DNA of 64,000 bases, from the NCBI GenBank assembly GCA_024743255.1, contig JANSWY010000005.1:1-64000 (forward strand), given 5' to 3'. This DNA comes from a bacterium. Lineage in GTDB: Bacteria > Bacteroidota > Bacteroidia > Cytophagales > Cyclobacteriaceae. Under the pieces are notes generated by a model that was not told where the DNA came from, did no database searches, and saw nothing but the letters and a program-made list of their open reading frames with translations. The position numbers were made by a program, and so were the translations under genes. This document shows, piece after piece, positions 27,584-37,367 of this stretch (position 1 is the stretch's first letter; each line of letters begins with the position of its first letter).

Positions 27584-28972
27584 ATGAAAAAATATTTAAA
27601 TATAAAAGCGCTGGTTATTGCTTTGGCAATGATTGGACCAATGTCATCATGTGACTTTGGTGACACAAATATCAACCCAGCTCAACCAGAGGAAGTATCT
27701 ATGTCGGCTCTTATGCCAAATGCACAAGTAGCACTTTCATGGGCCGTTGGTGGTGAATTCGTAAGAATTAGTGGATTGCTAACTCAGCAATTTGAGGGTA
27801 TTAATGCCCAGCAGGAAGACAACTATCAGTACCTAATCAGAGAAGCAGATACTGATGGAATGTGGCAAAGAATGTACTTCAACACTTTAGCTTCTACAAA
27901 TCAAATAATCATGCAAGCTGATGCAGCTGATGCTCCACACTACAAAGGTGTTGCTCAAGTGATCATGGCTTATGGTATTTTGACTTTGACTGATGCTTTT
28001 GGTGATGTTCCTTATACTGATGCATTTGGAGCAGTTAATGATAACTTTACACCTACTTATGATACTCAGCAGGATCTTTATTCAACTATCCTTCCTGGGT
28101 TACTTAATGAAGCTGTTACAAACCTTAGTGCTGCAGAAAGTTTAGGAGGTTCTCCATCTACGGATGATCTTTACTTCGGTGGAGATTTAAATAGCTGGAT
28201 CACTGTTGCTAACACTCTTCAAATGAAGATTGCTTTCCAGGCTTCTAAACAAACTGGAAATTCTGCTTATACTTCAGCATTGACTCTTTCAGCAAACGCT
28301 ATTTCAAGCAACGCTGAAGACTTTGAGTTGTTCTTCGGAAATGCTGGTAATGAGGTTAATCCTCAGTTCCAGTTCTCTCAAGACAGAGCTGGTAACATCA
28401 GAATGGATGCTGCTTTCTCTTCCAGATTCTCTGCAGATGACACTAGACAGCCATTATTCATTAATGATGACTTTGAGCTAGGTGCAAACAACGCTGGATA
28501 CTACAGTGTAAGTGCTGCTCCGGTTTCTCTTCTTAGTTATGTAGAAGTTAAGTTCATGGAATCAGAAGCTGAATTAATGCAAACTGCATCTGATGTAGCT
28601 GCTTCTAAGACTGCATTAGACGAAGCTGTTAATGCTTCTTTCCTTAAGATCACAGGAGCTGGAACTCCAGCTGCTTATCAAACTGATCTTGATGCTAGAT
28701 GGGCTGCTGAGACTACTAATGCTGGTAGACTTTCAGTTCTGATTGATGAGAAGTTCATTGCTTGTTATTCACAAAGCACTATTGTTTGGAATGATTTCAG
28801 AAGAGTTGGATTACCTGTATTGACGCCAAATACAAATGGTGTGAATGCATTTAATGCTAACGGAGAAATTCCTAGAAGACTTCCTTACCCACAAGAAGAA
28901 AGACTTCTTAACCTAGACAATCTTCCGATCCAAACTCCAAACCTTCAAACAAGGTTCTGGTGGGATCAATAA
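27584..28972 (+). CDS. SusD/RagB family nutrient-binding outer membrane lipoprotein (SusD_2-like)
   Basis: A 462-residue surface lipoprotein with signal peptide and lipidated C23 (MSSC). The early motif DTNINPAQPEEV, the helix-rich TPR-like body (WQRMYFNTLASTNQIIMQADAADAPHYKGVAQVIMAYGILTLTDAFGDVPYTDAF), and the C-terminal segment WNDFRRVGLPVL with RRLPYPQEE are characteristic of the SusD/RagB superfamily, closest to the SusD_2 branch. It caps the SusC barrel and binds the substrate. It lies 19 nt after susC, shares its strong codon bias, and is followed by a hairpin terminator. Confidence 0.94.
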   Translation: MKKYLNIKALVIALAMIGPMSSCDFGDTNINPAQPEEVSMSALMPNAQVALSWAVGGEFVRISGLLTQQFEGINAQQEDNYQYLIREADTDGMWQRMYFNTLASTNQIIMQADAADAPHYKGVAQVIMAYGILTLTDAFGDVPYTDAFGAVNDNFTPTYDTQQDLYSTILPGLLNEAVTNLSAAESLGGSPSTDDLYFGGDLNSWITVANTLQMKIAFQASKQTGNSAYTSALTLSANAISSNAEDFELFFGNAGNEVNPQFQFSQDRAGNIRMDAAFSSRFSADDTRQPLFINDDFELGANNAGYYSVSAAPVSLLSYVEVKFMESEAELMQTASDVAASKTALDEAVNASFLKITGAGTPAAYQTDLDARWAAETTNAGRLSVLIDEKFIACYSQSTIVWNDFRRVGLPVLTPNTNGVNAFNANGEIPRRLPYPQEERLLNLDNLPIQTPNLQTRFWWDQ

Positions 28973-28993
28973 GATAAAACTTTGAGGTAGTAA

Positions 28994-29033
28994 TTGAGGT
29001 GTCCGAGCTATGTTCTGGCACCTCTAATTTTTT
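28994..29033 (+). terminator. Rho-independent terminator after susCD
   Basis: GAGGTG at 28996-29001 pairs with CACCTC at 29019-29024, with further CC/GG pairing inside after a one-base bulge, and is followed by TAATTTTTTAG. This is a typical intrinsic terminator 20-60 nt after the susD stop codon. It separates susCD from the hydrolase gene starting at 29052. Confidence 0.75.
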
Positions 29034-29051
29034 AGACTAAACAACAATACC

Positions 29052-30434
29052 TTGAAACGGACATTAATTCTTATCTCATTCCTATTACTATCTACATATT
29101 CATTTTCTCAGGAATCTTTTGAAACAGGAGTCGTAGTTGATTCTGTTATTTGTGATCATGACACTGAGCAGAGCTATGCATTATACCTTCCCTCCTATTA
29201 TGATGAAAATAAAAGCTGGCCAATCTTTTACATCTTTGAACCTGGAGCAAGAGGAAAGTTGCCGGTAAACATTTTTAAAAAAGCTGCTGAGGAGCATGGT
29301 TATATCATTGTGGCTTCCAACAACTCCAGAAATGGTAACTGGCAAAGAGTATTTGATGCAGCTGACGCAATGCTATTGGATACTCAAAAACGGTTCAGTT
29401 TAGACACAGCCAGATTCTATACTTCTGGGTTTTCCGGTGGAGCAAGAGCAGCAATTGCAATATCCACTCTTACAGGAAAAATAAGAGGTATCATTGGTTG
29501 TGGAGCCGGCAATGCTAATAGAATTGATTTAAGTATACGCAAAAGAGATAACCTTGTCTATGTGGGGATAGTTGGTGACCGGGATATGAATTATCTGGAG
29601 CATAAATTGTTCGAAGAGCATCTTAATGAATTGGAGATTCCAAATATAAGATTAATCAGCCATGACAAGCATCAATGGCCATCTGAAGACATGATTCTTT
29701 TGGCGTTCAATTGGTTGGAATTAAAAACCAACTCTCAGTTAACTAGCGAAAGAAAAGAACTTATTAAAAAGAGTTTTCAGGAACATTTCAAAACAATTGT
29801 AAGTGATGGAGACATTATCGAATCACTAAGATTTCAAGAGTATCTAAAGCGGGATTTAAATATTGAATTAAATGATTCAATTATGAGCCTGGGTAAATCC
29901 AAAGAAGTAAAAAAACTCCTTGCTCGAAAAACCAAAATCGAAAAGAAAGAAATTGAGACCAGAGCGTATCATAATAAAGCTTTTAAGGAAATACCAGAAA
30001 CCAGACTTGTACCTACCGATAGCACCAAAGGTGTTTTATGGTGGGAGTCACAGATTAGAAGATGGCAAAAGAAGTCTCAATCTGAAGATGTATTGGAAGC
30101 AAATAGCAGTCTTAGAATCCTTAATCAAATTTGGGCTCGTTGTGCTCAAAATACTTTCCAAGAGGAGTCTAGAGGAGACTTTGAATTAGCAATGAAATAC
30201 AACGAAATATGGCTAATCGTGGAACCTGAAAACACTTGGGGATTATGGACAAAAGCTAGATTATTAACAGCCCAGGGTCAGTATGATAAGGCGATGGATC
30301 AACTGTTATTTGCAGCTAAAACCGGGAAAATATCATTAAAAGCCATTAAGAGAGAGAAGCTATTTTCTCCCCTATTATCTCATCAAAAGTTTGTAGAATT
30401 GGAGCCGTTGCTTTGGACTCCCAATGAATCGTAA
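29052..30434 (+). CDS. Secreted alpha/beta hydrolase with C-terminal helical (TPR-like) region
   Basis: The start is TTG at 29052, chosen because it begins a good signal peptide (MKRTLILISFLLLSTYSFSQ) and no suitable ATG exists. Residues ~25-230 are an alpha/beta hydrolase resembling esterase D/PHB depolymerase-like enzymes: YALYLPSYYDENKSWPIFYIFEPGARG, then the nucleophile elbow GFSGG with S128, and a late histidine candidate in SHDKHQWP. The remaining ~230 residues are charged helices, including a TPR-like unit (WLIVEPENTWGLWTKARLLTAQGQYDKAMDQLL). It is separated from susD by a terminator, yet its position suggests it may process a substrate imported by SusCD. The substrate is unknown. It converges on the stress-protein gene with 18 nt between. 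Confidence 0.8.
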   Translation: MKRTLILISFLLLSTYSFSQESFETGVVVDSVICDHDTEQSYALYLPSYYDENKSWPIFYIFEPGARGKLPVNIFKKAAEEHGYIIVASNNSRNGNWQRVFDAADAMLLDTQKRFSLDTARFYTSGFSGGARAAIAISTLTGKIRGIIGCGAGNANRIDLSIRKRDNLVYVGIVGDRDMNYLEHKLFEEHLNELEIPNIRLISHDKHQWPSEDMILLAFNWLELKTNSQLTSERKELIKKSFQEHFKTIVSDGDIIESLRFQEYLKRDLNIELNDSIMSLGKSKEVKKLLARKTKIEKKEIETRAYHNKAFKEIPETRLVPTDSTKGVLWWESQIRRWQKKSQSEDVLEANSSLRILNQIWARCAQNTFQEESRGDFELAMKYNEIWLIVEPENTWGLWTKARLLTAQGQYDKAMDQLLFAAKTGKISLKAIKREKLFSPLLSHQKFVELEPLLWTPNES

Positions 30435-30452
30435 AATAATTGTCACCTCAAT

Positions 30453-31376
30453 TTAAATTTTCCATAACGCTTCAAAAAATCCCATATTCTCACCTTTGTT
30501 CTTCACTATCAAGATGGGAATATCTGAGTCTAACATCAGTACTTTCTCTACAATGGAGCCTAGAAGCAACGCTGATGTAGCGGTTCTGCCTCTGGATCCA
30601 ATCAAGATCATATCTACACCTGTTTGGTGGGCATGATCATTTATGAGAGCTGCCTTGCCATCATGATCTGAAAGTAAATATTCACAAGGAACTTCTTGAG
30701 TTACATTATGATCTGCGTAAAACTTTCTCATATCATTCATGGCGTGACCTTTCATGATTTCTGCGAACTCATCATAAGATTTACCAGATTTGGAGTATCC
30801 TGTTGGAACACTATAAATATGGGCAAACTTCAATTGCACATTCTCCTTTTCGCTTAGCTTTTGACCTAAATTTAGAGCCAGTGTTGAGTGTTTAGAAAAG
30901 TCAACGGGAACCAATATGTTTTGAATTGATGAATTATACTTTTCGGTCACCAATAGGATTGATGCCGGGCTCTTTCTCACAATATGACCAGACAACAATC
31001 CAGATCCCTTCAAACTCCTCTTTCTTCCCATTACCATGAGATCCGCATTTTTAACTTTGCAGATTCTTAGAAAGCTTTCTAAAGGCGGACCTTCCTGAAC
31101 TATAATATCAAAGGAAGCATCAATGTTTTCAAAATGTGGTGCCACTTTTTGGTCTATTCCATCTGATATATTCTCGTCTAATGGAGCCAGCAAATAGGGA
31201 TACTTTTCAGTGACCTCATTTGGGAGTTCCAGTTCTTTAGCAATATGAACAAATATGAATCTTTTAAGCGGCAATGTTTGAGCCAGAATAGGAATGTATT
31301 CAATGATTCGATCATCCATTTCACTGAGATCTAACCCAATTACCACTACTTCATAATTAATGCTGTCTGTCTTCAT
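30453..31376 (-). CDS. Tandem-domain universal stress protein (downstream of V-ATPase)
   Basis: A 307-residue cytosolic protein with two Usp domains. The first (~5-145) starts YEVVVIGLDLSEMDDRIIEYI and ends MVMGRKRSLKGSGLLSGHIVRKSPASILLV; the second (~150-290) starts IQNILVPVDFSKHSTLALN and ends MILIGSRGRTATSALLLGSIVEKVLMLDSDIPILIV, which fits the G-2x-G-9x-G-(S/T) nucleotide-binding motif. It may bind ATP. It is the last gene of the V-ATPase transcript, 11 nt after the K subunit gene. Its link with the ATPase is positional; a second Usp gene opens the same operon. Confidence 0.9.
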   Translation of the reverse strand: MKTDSINYEVVVIGLDLSEMDDRIIEYIPILAQTLPLKRFIFVHIAKELELPNEVTEKYPYLLAPLDENISDGIDQKVAPHFENIDASFDIIVQEGPPLESFLRICKVKNADLMVMGRKRSLKGSGLLSGHIVRKSPASILLVTEKYNSSIQNILVPVDFSKHSTLALNLGQKLSEKENVQLKFAHIYSVPTGYSKSGKSYDEFAEIMKGHAMNDMRKFYADHNVTQEVPCEYLLSDHDGKAALINDHAHQTGVDMILIGSRGRTATSALLLGSIVEKVLMLDSDIPILIVKNKGENMGFFEALWKI

Positions 31377-31387
31377 GTTTAAAAAAT

Positions 31388-31843
31388 TTAACCTAGCAGT
31401 CCTCGTATTAAAAATAGCGATGCAAAAGCAATAATCGCATACAATTCAGGAAAAACTGCCATGATAAGTGCTCTTCCGAAAATATCATTTCCAGAACCAA
31501 TACTATCAATACTACTTGCACATACTTTCCCTTGATACATCCCAGAAAACAAACCCGCTAATCCAAGAGCTAGTCCCCCACCTAGTATTCCTGCTCCTTG
31601 TAACAAAGTCATTTCCGGAGAAATCAGATCCTGAAGTATAAAGAAACCTGCAAATCCGTATAGGCCCTGAGTCCCTGGTAAAGCACTTAAAACGATAAAT
31701 GACCCAAATGAATCAGGTCGCTTTTTCAATGCTCCAACTGAAGACATAGCAGCAATGGCTGTTCCCATTGCACTGCCACAACCTGCTAATCCAACTAGCA
31801 GGCCAATTCCTATGAAAGCTATAATTAGTGGTGTAATTTCCAT
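31388..31843 (-). CDS. ntpK: V-type ATPase subunit K (rotor proteolipid), predicted sodium-binding
   Basis: A 151-residue membrane protein with four helices, a fused tandem c-subunit like Enterococcus hirae NtpK (156 aa). The E. hirae sodium site uses L61, T64, Q65, Q110 and E139, with Y68 hydrogen-bonding the glutamate; this protein has L55, T58, Q59, Q104, E133 and Y62, each exactly six positions earlier. Motifs are LPGTQGLYGF, GMYQGKV and FPELYAI. On this basis the ring is predicted to carry sodium rather than protons. It forms the membrane rotor of the complex encoded upstream and lies 20 nt after subunit I. Confidence 0.94.
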   Translation of the reverse strand: MEITPLIIAFIGIGLLVGLAGCGSAMGTAIAAMSSVGALKKRPDSFGSFIVLSALPGTQGLYGFAGFFILQDLISPEMTLLQGAGILGGGLALGLAGLFSGMYQGKVCASSIDSIGSGNDIFGRALIMAVFPELYAIIAFASLFLIRGLLG

Positions 31844-31863
31844 GATTTCTATTATCTATTAAT

Positions 31864-33690
31864 TTAACTTGACTTACTTAATGGTCTATATGGCAAACCC
31901 TTGCCTTTAAAACCTACATTTCCATAAAACTCTACAAATGTTAATCGAAGTGGGTGTACAAATGATCCTAAGGCCGCAATGCCGAAGTTTAAAGTATGCC
32001 CAAATAGCAAGAATACTATTCCTATAATGACGCTAATGATTCCTCCTTCCATTATTTGCATACCAATTTGATTTACTACTAGCCCAAGCACTGAAGAAGC
32101 TAGTCCAAGTGCGAAAAGCCTGACATAGGACAAAATATCTCCCAGTATCCCAGTAAATATGAAGAACAATGGCATAAACGCACCTCCTATTCTACTCATG
32201 ATAGATATATCAAGACGATGAAAAAATACTACGAGAGCAACTCCGACAATAAGCATATAATTCTTAAAACCGCTCATCACATCCAATGTTTCAACCCCTT
32301 GCATTTCAACCAGAAAGATCCAAATTAGACTGGAAACAATAAGCAGCTTACCAAACGGCGCTATTGCATACAATTTCCCAGAGTAGCGGAGATTGTTGTA
32401 GATAGCAACAATAATCCCGGTCAAGATTTGAATAACACCGATCATTAATGCTACATTAAATGCATTGAAAACCACAGAACTATCATCGGGTATAATCACC
32501 CAATCTGATAATTGACTGATCCAAGCTATAGGATGATCCGGGAGTAGCATGATTCCGAAAAGGCTGCCGGATTTAATAAGCCCCATAATCATTGTAATAG
32601 AGCCTAAAATCAATCCCAGAAACGCTACACGTTTACTATTTTTGAGAAATGTGAAGTACCCAATACCCATGGCTAATGTTAAGACAAAACCATATCCCAT
32701 ATCACCAAGACAGTATGCAAATAAAATAGGATAGAATACTGCCAGGAAAGGTGTTAAATCAGTTTCATAATAATTGGGCAATTCAAATATCTTAGTAATT
32801 GGTTCGAATAATTTCGGATATTTTCTATTCTTTAAAACAACAGGAACATCATCATCCCATTCAGGTTTTCTGATTTGCCATGCGACTTGCTCACTTTTGA
32901 GAAACCCAACAATCTTTTTCTCTTTATCCACTGGAAACCAGGCGCTTAAAGAAATTAACTTCCCTTCAAAGTGCTCATGATATTTAGTTTCAGTTTCTTT
33001 TAGCAAAATCTGATCTTGTTGATATAAAACTCGCTGCTCCAATTCTGGAATGAATGGCAGGTATACAGTTAGTGATAATTTTAGGGCATCTAATTTTGTT
33101 TCTAATTCTTGAATTTCACTTTCCAGTTGAGACAGTGATTTTGGAGGAAGTGCAAAGCTTTCAAAGTTATCATCAATATTGACTTCCTTCCTCGCAATTA
33201 TCACAAAATAGATGATTGGTCCCGATTGATTGATCACTTCTAAAACAGCATCTTCTAGATGGATAGTATTGAATTTCTTCTTATCAGTATTCCCCAATAA
33301 AACCTTAAACCCATTTTTTAATAGTGGCTTAAAATTCTCATAATCATAATTCCCCCAGGGAGCTATTCTATCTTGTGCTTTTTTGAGTTGTTCAATTTTT
33401 TTATTGGCTTCATTAATGTCTTCTTCAGCCTTAACCAATTGATTAATCACCTCCTTTAACTCCAGATTGGCACTTGTAACATTCGTATCACCTTGTTGAG
33501 CTTCTGAATTAAGAAACTTAAGTAAACCGTTAATTAGATTTTGCTCATGAACCAAATCCTCTGATCCCTCATAATTATCAATCTCCTTTTCCTCTATATG
33601 CAAGACTCCCAAATCCTGCATTGATCGTGTAAAGGCACTTCGCTGATTTTCATGAGTCATTATGATCAGTTTTCTGAATTCGGTTTTCAT
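31864..33690 (-). CDS. ntpI: V-type ATPase subunit I (stator, a-subunit)
   Basis: A 608-residue protein. The N-terminal ~300 residues are cytosolic with long coiled coils (ELKEVINQLVKAEEDINEANKKIEQLKKAQD). The C-terminal half has about seven or eight membrane helices, including PFLAVFYPILFAYCLGDMGYG. The conserved arginine helix is GDILSYVRLFALGLASSVLG, where the arginine faces the rotor ion site. The end carries the family block ALGSFVHPLRLTFVEFYGNVGFKGKG. It provides the ion half-channels. Its ATG overlaps the stop of subunit D by 4 nt. Confidence 0.95.
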   Translation of the reverse strand: MKTEFRKLIIMTHENQRSAFTRSMQDLGVLHIEEKEIDNYEGSEDLVHEQNLINGLLKFLNSEAQQGDTNVTSANLELKEVINQLVKAEEDINEANKKIEQLKKAQDRIAPWGNYDYENFKPLLKNGFKVLLGNTDKKKFNTIHLEDAVLEVINQSGPIIYFVIIARKEVNIDDNFESFALPPKSLSQLESEIQELETKLDALKLSLTVYLPFIPELEQRVLYQQDQILLKETETKYHEHFEGKLISLSAWFPVDKEKKIVGFLKSEQVAWQIRKPEWDDDVPVVLKNRKYPKLFEPITKIFELPNYYETDLTPFLAVFYPILFAYCLGDMGYGFVLTLAMGIGYFTFLKNSKRVAFLGLILGSITMIMGLIKSGSLFGIMLLPDHPIAWISQLSDWVIIPDDSSVVFNAFNVALMIGVIQILTGIIVAIYNNLRYSGKLYAIAPFGKLLIVSSLIWIFLVEMQGVETLDVMSGFKNYMLIVGVALVVFFHRLDISIMSRIGGAFMPLFFIFTGILGDILSYVRLFALGLASSVLGLVVNQIGMQIMEGGIISVIIGIVFLLFGHTLNFGIAALGSFVHPLRLTFVEFYGNVGFKGKGLPYRPLSKSS

Positions 33691-34277
33691 GCTTCTTGCA
33701 TTTTTCGGTTCTTCATGATCTTTTGTCCAGCCTTGGAGATGTTTTCTTTATCCTCCAGAAATCGCTTAATTTTGATTGTTGCGTCCTCCATCTCTGGAAT
33801 TTGGACCTTCTCGTATAGATTCACTTTTTGAGTGGTCTTTTTACGAGCATTATCCAGGAGCTTAATCTGAGTTCCAAGAATGTCTATCTTGAAATCCAGT
33901 TCTGTTGCTTCTTTTAGAATTTCCATTCCTGCTGGTATCCATGCTGGGTAACTCCACCAACTAAAATCAGCCATTTTAAATGTAACCTTTTGAATTTTAG
34001 GAACTTTTACACCAATGACTAATTCATTTTCAACTCTCAATCCCTCAATGAATAGCACTTTAGGAAACTCTTCCCAGAAACCGGAGTTTTCCAATACACG
34101 GGACATGAGTCTGTCCTTTTCAACCTTCGCTGCATTCAACTTCTCTTGCCTCTCCTTTACTTCCAATCTCAAAGCAGTCTCCTTATTTTTCAAAATAGGC
34201 AAAGCTTTCTCCCGAATAGTCAATTGTTTCTTGAGCTCCTGTATAGTTGTTTTATTGTATTGGAATTTAAGTGACAT
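33687..34277 (-). CDS. ntpD: V-type ATPase subunit D (central shaft)
   Basis: A 196-residue, almost wholly helical protein. The N-terminus (KFQYNKTTIQELKKQLTIREKALPILKNKETALRLEV) and the C-terminal coiled coil (LGTQIKLLDNARKKTTQKVNLYEKVQIPEMEDATIKIKRFLEDKENISKAGQKIMK) match the rotor shaft subunit D, including the typical R-T-QKVN pattern. It turns inside the A3B3 head. The gene sits two nt after subunit B and overlaps subunit I by 4 nt. Confidence 0.93.
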   Translation of the reverse strand: MSLKFQYNKTTIQELKKQLTIREKALPILKNKETALRLEVKERQEKLNAAKVEKDRLMSRVLENSGFWEEFPKVLFIEGLRVENELVIGVKVPKIQKVTFKMADFSWWSYPAWIPAGMEILKEATELDFKIDILGTQIKLLDNARKKTTQKVNLYEKVQIPEMEDATIKIKRFLEDKENISKAGQKIMKNRKMQEA

Positions 34278-34279
34278 GA

Positions 34280-35617
34280 TTAGGCTGTTTGTTCTTCAGT
34301 AATTTTCCAGTACTTATTCAGAAACTCTTCCTTTATACCCACTTCATACCTCTCGAAATGTTTTTGCAAAAGCTCCCATCCAGTTTCTAACATTTCATCT
34401 ATACTTATATTGATATCGACTGCAAGAAGCTTGATTGCATAATCCTTTGAGAAATTAAGGCACCTTACATCATATTCATTTAGATCAAATCCATTTTCTT
34501 TTTTCGTCTTGGCATCCATTGCATCGGCATATAGACGAATCAATGCATTCATTACCTGAGGGTGGTCCTCTCTGGTCTTTTTTCCAATAACGTTTTGCTT
34601 TAATCTTGATAAGCTCCTGAATGGGTCTACTATGACCTTACCAATATCTGAATCACGCTTTAGATAAAGCTGTCCTTCCGTGATATATCCTGTATTATCC
34701 GGAATAGCATGTGTTATATCCCCTTCATTAAGAGTGGTTACTGCAATCATCGTGATTGAGCCTCCATGTTGAAATTGGACCGCTTTCTCATAGATGGATG
34801 CTAGATCACTATAAAGCGAACCCGGCATACTGTCTTTTGATGGAATTTGATCCATTTTATTAGCAACTGTAGCAAGAGCATCTGCATACAACGTCATATC
34901 AGTCAATAATAGCAGCACCTTTTCCTTCTTGTCATTTGCAAAGTATTCTGCAGCGGTACAGGCCATATCAGGAATGAGTAATCGTTCCAACGAAGGGTCT
35001 TCCGAGGTGTTGATAAAACAAACAATTTTATCAAGCACCCCAGCAGATTCAAAGGTATTCTTGAAGAATAGAAAATCGTCATTGGAGAGTCCCATTCCAC
35101 CCAAAATGATTTTATCCGCCTCAGCTCTAAGGGCTACATCCGCCATTACCTGATTGTATGGTTGATCAGGATCTGCAAAGAATGGTATCTTCTGACCGGT
35201 AACCAAAGTGTTATTTAAATCTATCCCGGCTATTCCAGTAGCCAATAGTACGTTAGGTTTTGCTCTATTTACGGGATTTACGGTTGAGCCTTTTATTATG
35301 CGTTCTTCACCAGATACTGGAGATCCATTATCTATAGGTTGTCCTAATGCATTGAAAAAGCGACCAGCCAGCAAATCACTTACTTCCAGCGTTGGTGGCT
35401 TCCCTGTAAAAATAACTTTTGATTGAGTTGAAACTCCTTCAGTTCCTCCAAAAACCTGCAATGTCACCAAGTCGTTAACAACACTTATGGCCTGTGCTGG
35501 TCTATCATTAATCCATGCGAGCTCTCCATATTTGATATTGCCAGCTTTTACCACACAGGTTGCTTTGGTGATTCGCTCAATTCTGGTATATGTCTTACGA
35601 AATGCCTTGGTTTGCAT
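34280..35617 (-). CDS. ntpB: V-type ATPase subunit B (non-catalytic)
   Basis: A 445-residue soluble subunit of the A3B3 head. It has the family blocks GRFFNALGQPIDNG, ATGIAGIDLNNTLVTGQKIPFF and DMTLYADALATVANKMDQIPSKDSMPGSLYSDLASIYEKA. The P-loop position (KIPFFADPDQPYNQV) lacks a Walker A lysine, as expected for the non-catalytic subunit. ITHAIPDNTGYITEGQLYL is also conserved. The start overlaps subunit A by 23 nt, so translation is coupled. Confidence 0.95.
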   Translation of the reverse strand: MQTKAFRKTYTRIERITKATCVVKAGNIKYGELAWINDRPAQAISVVNDLVTLQVFGGTEGVSTQSKVIFTGKPPTLEVSDLLAGRFFNALGQPIDNGSPVSGEERIIKGSTVNPVNRAKPNVLLATGIAGIDLNNTLVTGQKIPFFADPDQPYNQVMADVALRAEADKIILGGMGLSNDDFLFFKNTFESAGVLDKIVCFINTSEDPSLERLLIPDMACTAAEYFANDKKEKVLLLLTDMTLYADALATVANKMDQIPSKDSMPGSLYSDLASIYEKAVQFQHGGSITMIAVTTLNEGDITHAIPDNTGYITEGQLYLKRDSDIGKVIVDPFRSLSRLKQNVIGKKTREDHPQVMNALIRLYADAMDAKTKKENGFDLNEYDVRCLNFSKDYAIKLLAVDINISIDEMLETGWELLQKHFERYEVGIKEEFLNKYWKITEEQTA

Positions 35618-37367
35618 AACTTCCTGATTTATTGTTTATTAAATCACTGATCTGACCTTCATATTTCATAAATGAATCTGATTTGTATTCCGAAAAATTC
35701 ATTTGCGCGACTAGATTGATCATGTTCTTAAACAAATCCCTAACCTGCTCAAACTCCTCAAATTCATAGTCAGTATTACACAATCCTAAAATGAAATTCA
35801 GCATGTATTTTTGACGATCCATTTCTGTTCTCATATCTATGTCATCAAAGGAGTTTTGCTGGATGATACCAAAATCAATCAATTCGCTTTTCCAGAAATT
35901 GATGTGATAGTCAATGGGGACTGCATCGTCACCAAGAATATTGATTTGGTCTCGTGCCTCTAGTCCTATCCTAAGAATATCTTTTGCTTTCTTAATCTCC
36001 TGAACCCAACCCTTCTGTATATTCTCATCACTATATTGCTGAAATTCCAGGTAGTCGAGGTATTTTGAGTATGAGGCTAATGGATCAATAGCCGGGTATC
36101 TTTTAGAGTCTGCTCTTTTTTGAGAGAGCGCATAAAAACATCTCGCCACCTTACTTGTGGATTCTGTTACAGGTTCTTTGAAGTTCCCTCCTGCTGGTGA
36201 AATCGTTCCGATGAATGTTACAGAACCACTTTCATCATTATACAGATTTACAATTCCAGAGCGACTATAGAAATTAGCAATTGTGGCTGGCAATTCAACC
36301 GGAAATGCATCCTGCCCAGGAAGTTCTTCCATCCTATTAGACATTTCACGCAACGCTTGCGCCCATCTAGATGTGGAGTCCGCCAAAAGCAATACTTTTA
36401 GTCCCATACATCTATAATACTCTGCGAGTGTCATTCCTACATATACAGAAGCTTCTCTGGCGGCTACAGGCATATTGGAAGTATTACAAATGATTGTAGT
36501 TTTGGTATCGAGCTTGTGTCCGGTAACAGGGTCAGTTAAGTTTGGAAACTCTGAAAATATTTCAACTACTTCATTTGCTCTTTCCCCACAAGCTACTATA
36601 ATTAAAATGTCTGCTTCACTATTCTTTGCTATTGCCTGTTGCAATACTGTTTTACCTGTTCCGAAAGGACCTGGTATGTATCCGGTTCCTCCTTCCATCA
36701 TTGGGTTTAAAGTATCAATCACCCTTAAGCCAGTTTGAAATATCTTTCCTGGTCTCAATTTTTCTCTAAATCCTCTTAAAGGTACTTTGACTGGCCATTT
36801 TTGCACCATTGTCACTTCCTGTTCCACCCCATTTTGATCCTCTACGCGAGCAATTACATCTCTAATTCCGTATTCACCTTCCGAGGCAATCCACTTAACA
36901 GTGAAAGACCCTTTCCAGGACAATGGCAACATGATTTTGTGGTCAATGTTTTGTTCTTTCACATTGCCTAACCAGTGACCGGCCATTACCTTTTCCCTCT
37001 CCTTGGCTAATGGTTCAAATGAAAATCTGGAATCATCATCTAACGGGCTGGTACTATCTCCTAACTCGATGAAAGTCCCTGACATTTTTTCCAGATCACT
37101 TTGTAACCCATCATATTTTTTAGAAAGGATACCAGGACCAAGTTCTACTTCCAACATTTTACCAGTAAACCTTACCTCAGTTCCAATTTGTATTGACTCA
37201 GAGGACTCGAATAATTGTGCAGACACAATGTTTTGTTGCACACGAATTACTTCCGCCTTTAACCATTTTCCAGCATTTACCAGACATACTTCATTCTGTG
37301 TTGCTGGACCATCTACTTCAACGAGCAGTAAGTTTGAAATTATTCCTTTTACTTTTCCAGTTGTCAT
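35595..37367 (-). CDS. ntpA: V-type ATPase subunit A (catalytic)
   Basis: A 590-residue catalytic subunit with Walker A GPFGTGKT at residues 233-240, preceded by the bulge typical of V-type A subunits (residues ~90-190). Downstream blocks include [68 protein letters not shown] and [12 protein letters not shown]. It hydrolyses or makes ATP in the A3B3 head. Its ATG overlaps the DUF2764 stop by 4 nt. Confidence 0.96.
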   Translation of the reverse strand: MTTGKVKGIISNLLLVEVDGPATQNEVCLVNAGKWLKAEVIRVQQNIVSAQLFESSESIQIGTEVRFTGKMLEVELGPGILSKKYDGLQSDLEKMSGTFIELGDSTSPLDDDSRFSFEPLAKEREKVMAGHWLGNVKEQNIDHKIMLPLSWKGSFTVKWIASEGEYGIRDVIARVEDQNGVEQEVTMVQKWPVKVPLRGFREKLRPGKIFQTGLRVIDTLNPMMEGGTGYIPGPFGTGKTVLQQAIAKNSEADILIIVACGERANEVVEIFSEFPNLTDPVTGHKLDTKTTIICNTSNMPVAAREASVYVGMTLAEYYRCMGLKVLLLADSTSRWAQALREMSNRMEELPGQDAFPVELPATIANFYSRSGIVNLYNDESGSVTFIGTISPAGGNFKEPVTESTSKVARCFYALSQKRADSKRYPAIDPLASYSKYLDYLEFQQYSDENIQKGWVQEIKKAKDILRIGLEARDQINILGDDAVPIDYHINFWKSELIDFGIIQQNSFDDIDMRTEMDRQKYMLNFILGLCNTDYEFEEFEQVRDLFKNMINLVAQMNFSEYKSDSFMKYEGQISDLINNKSGSYANQGIS

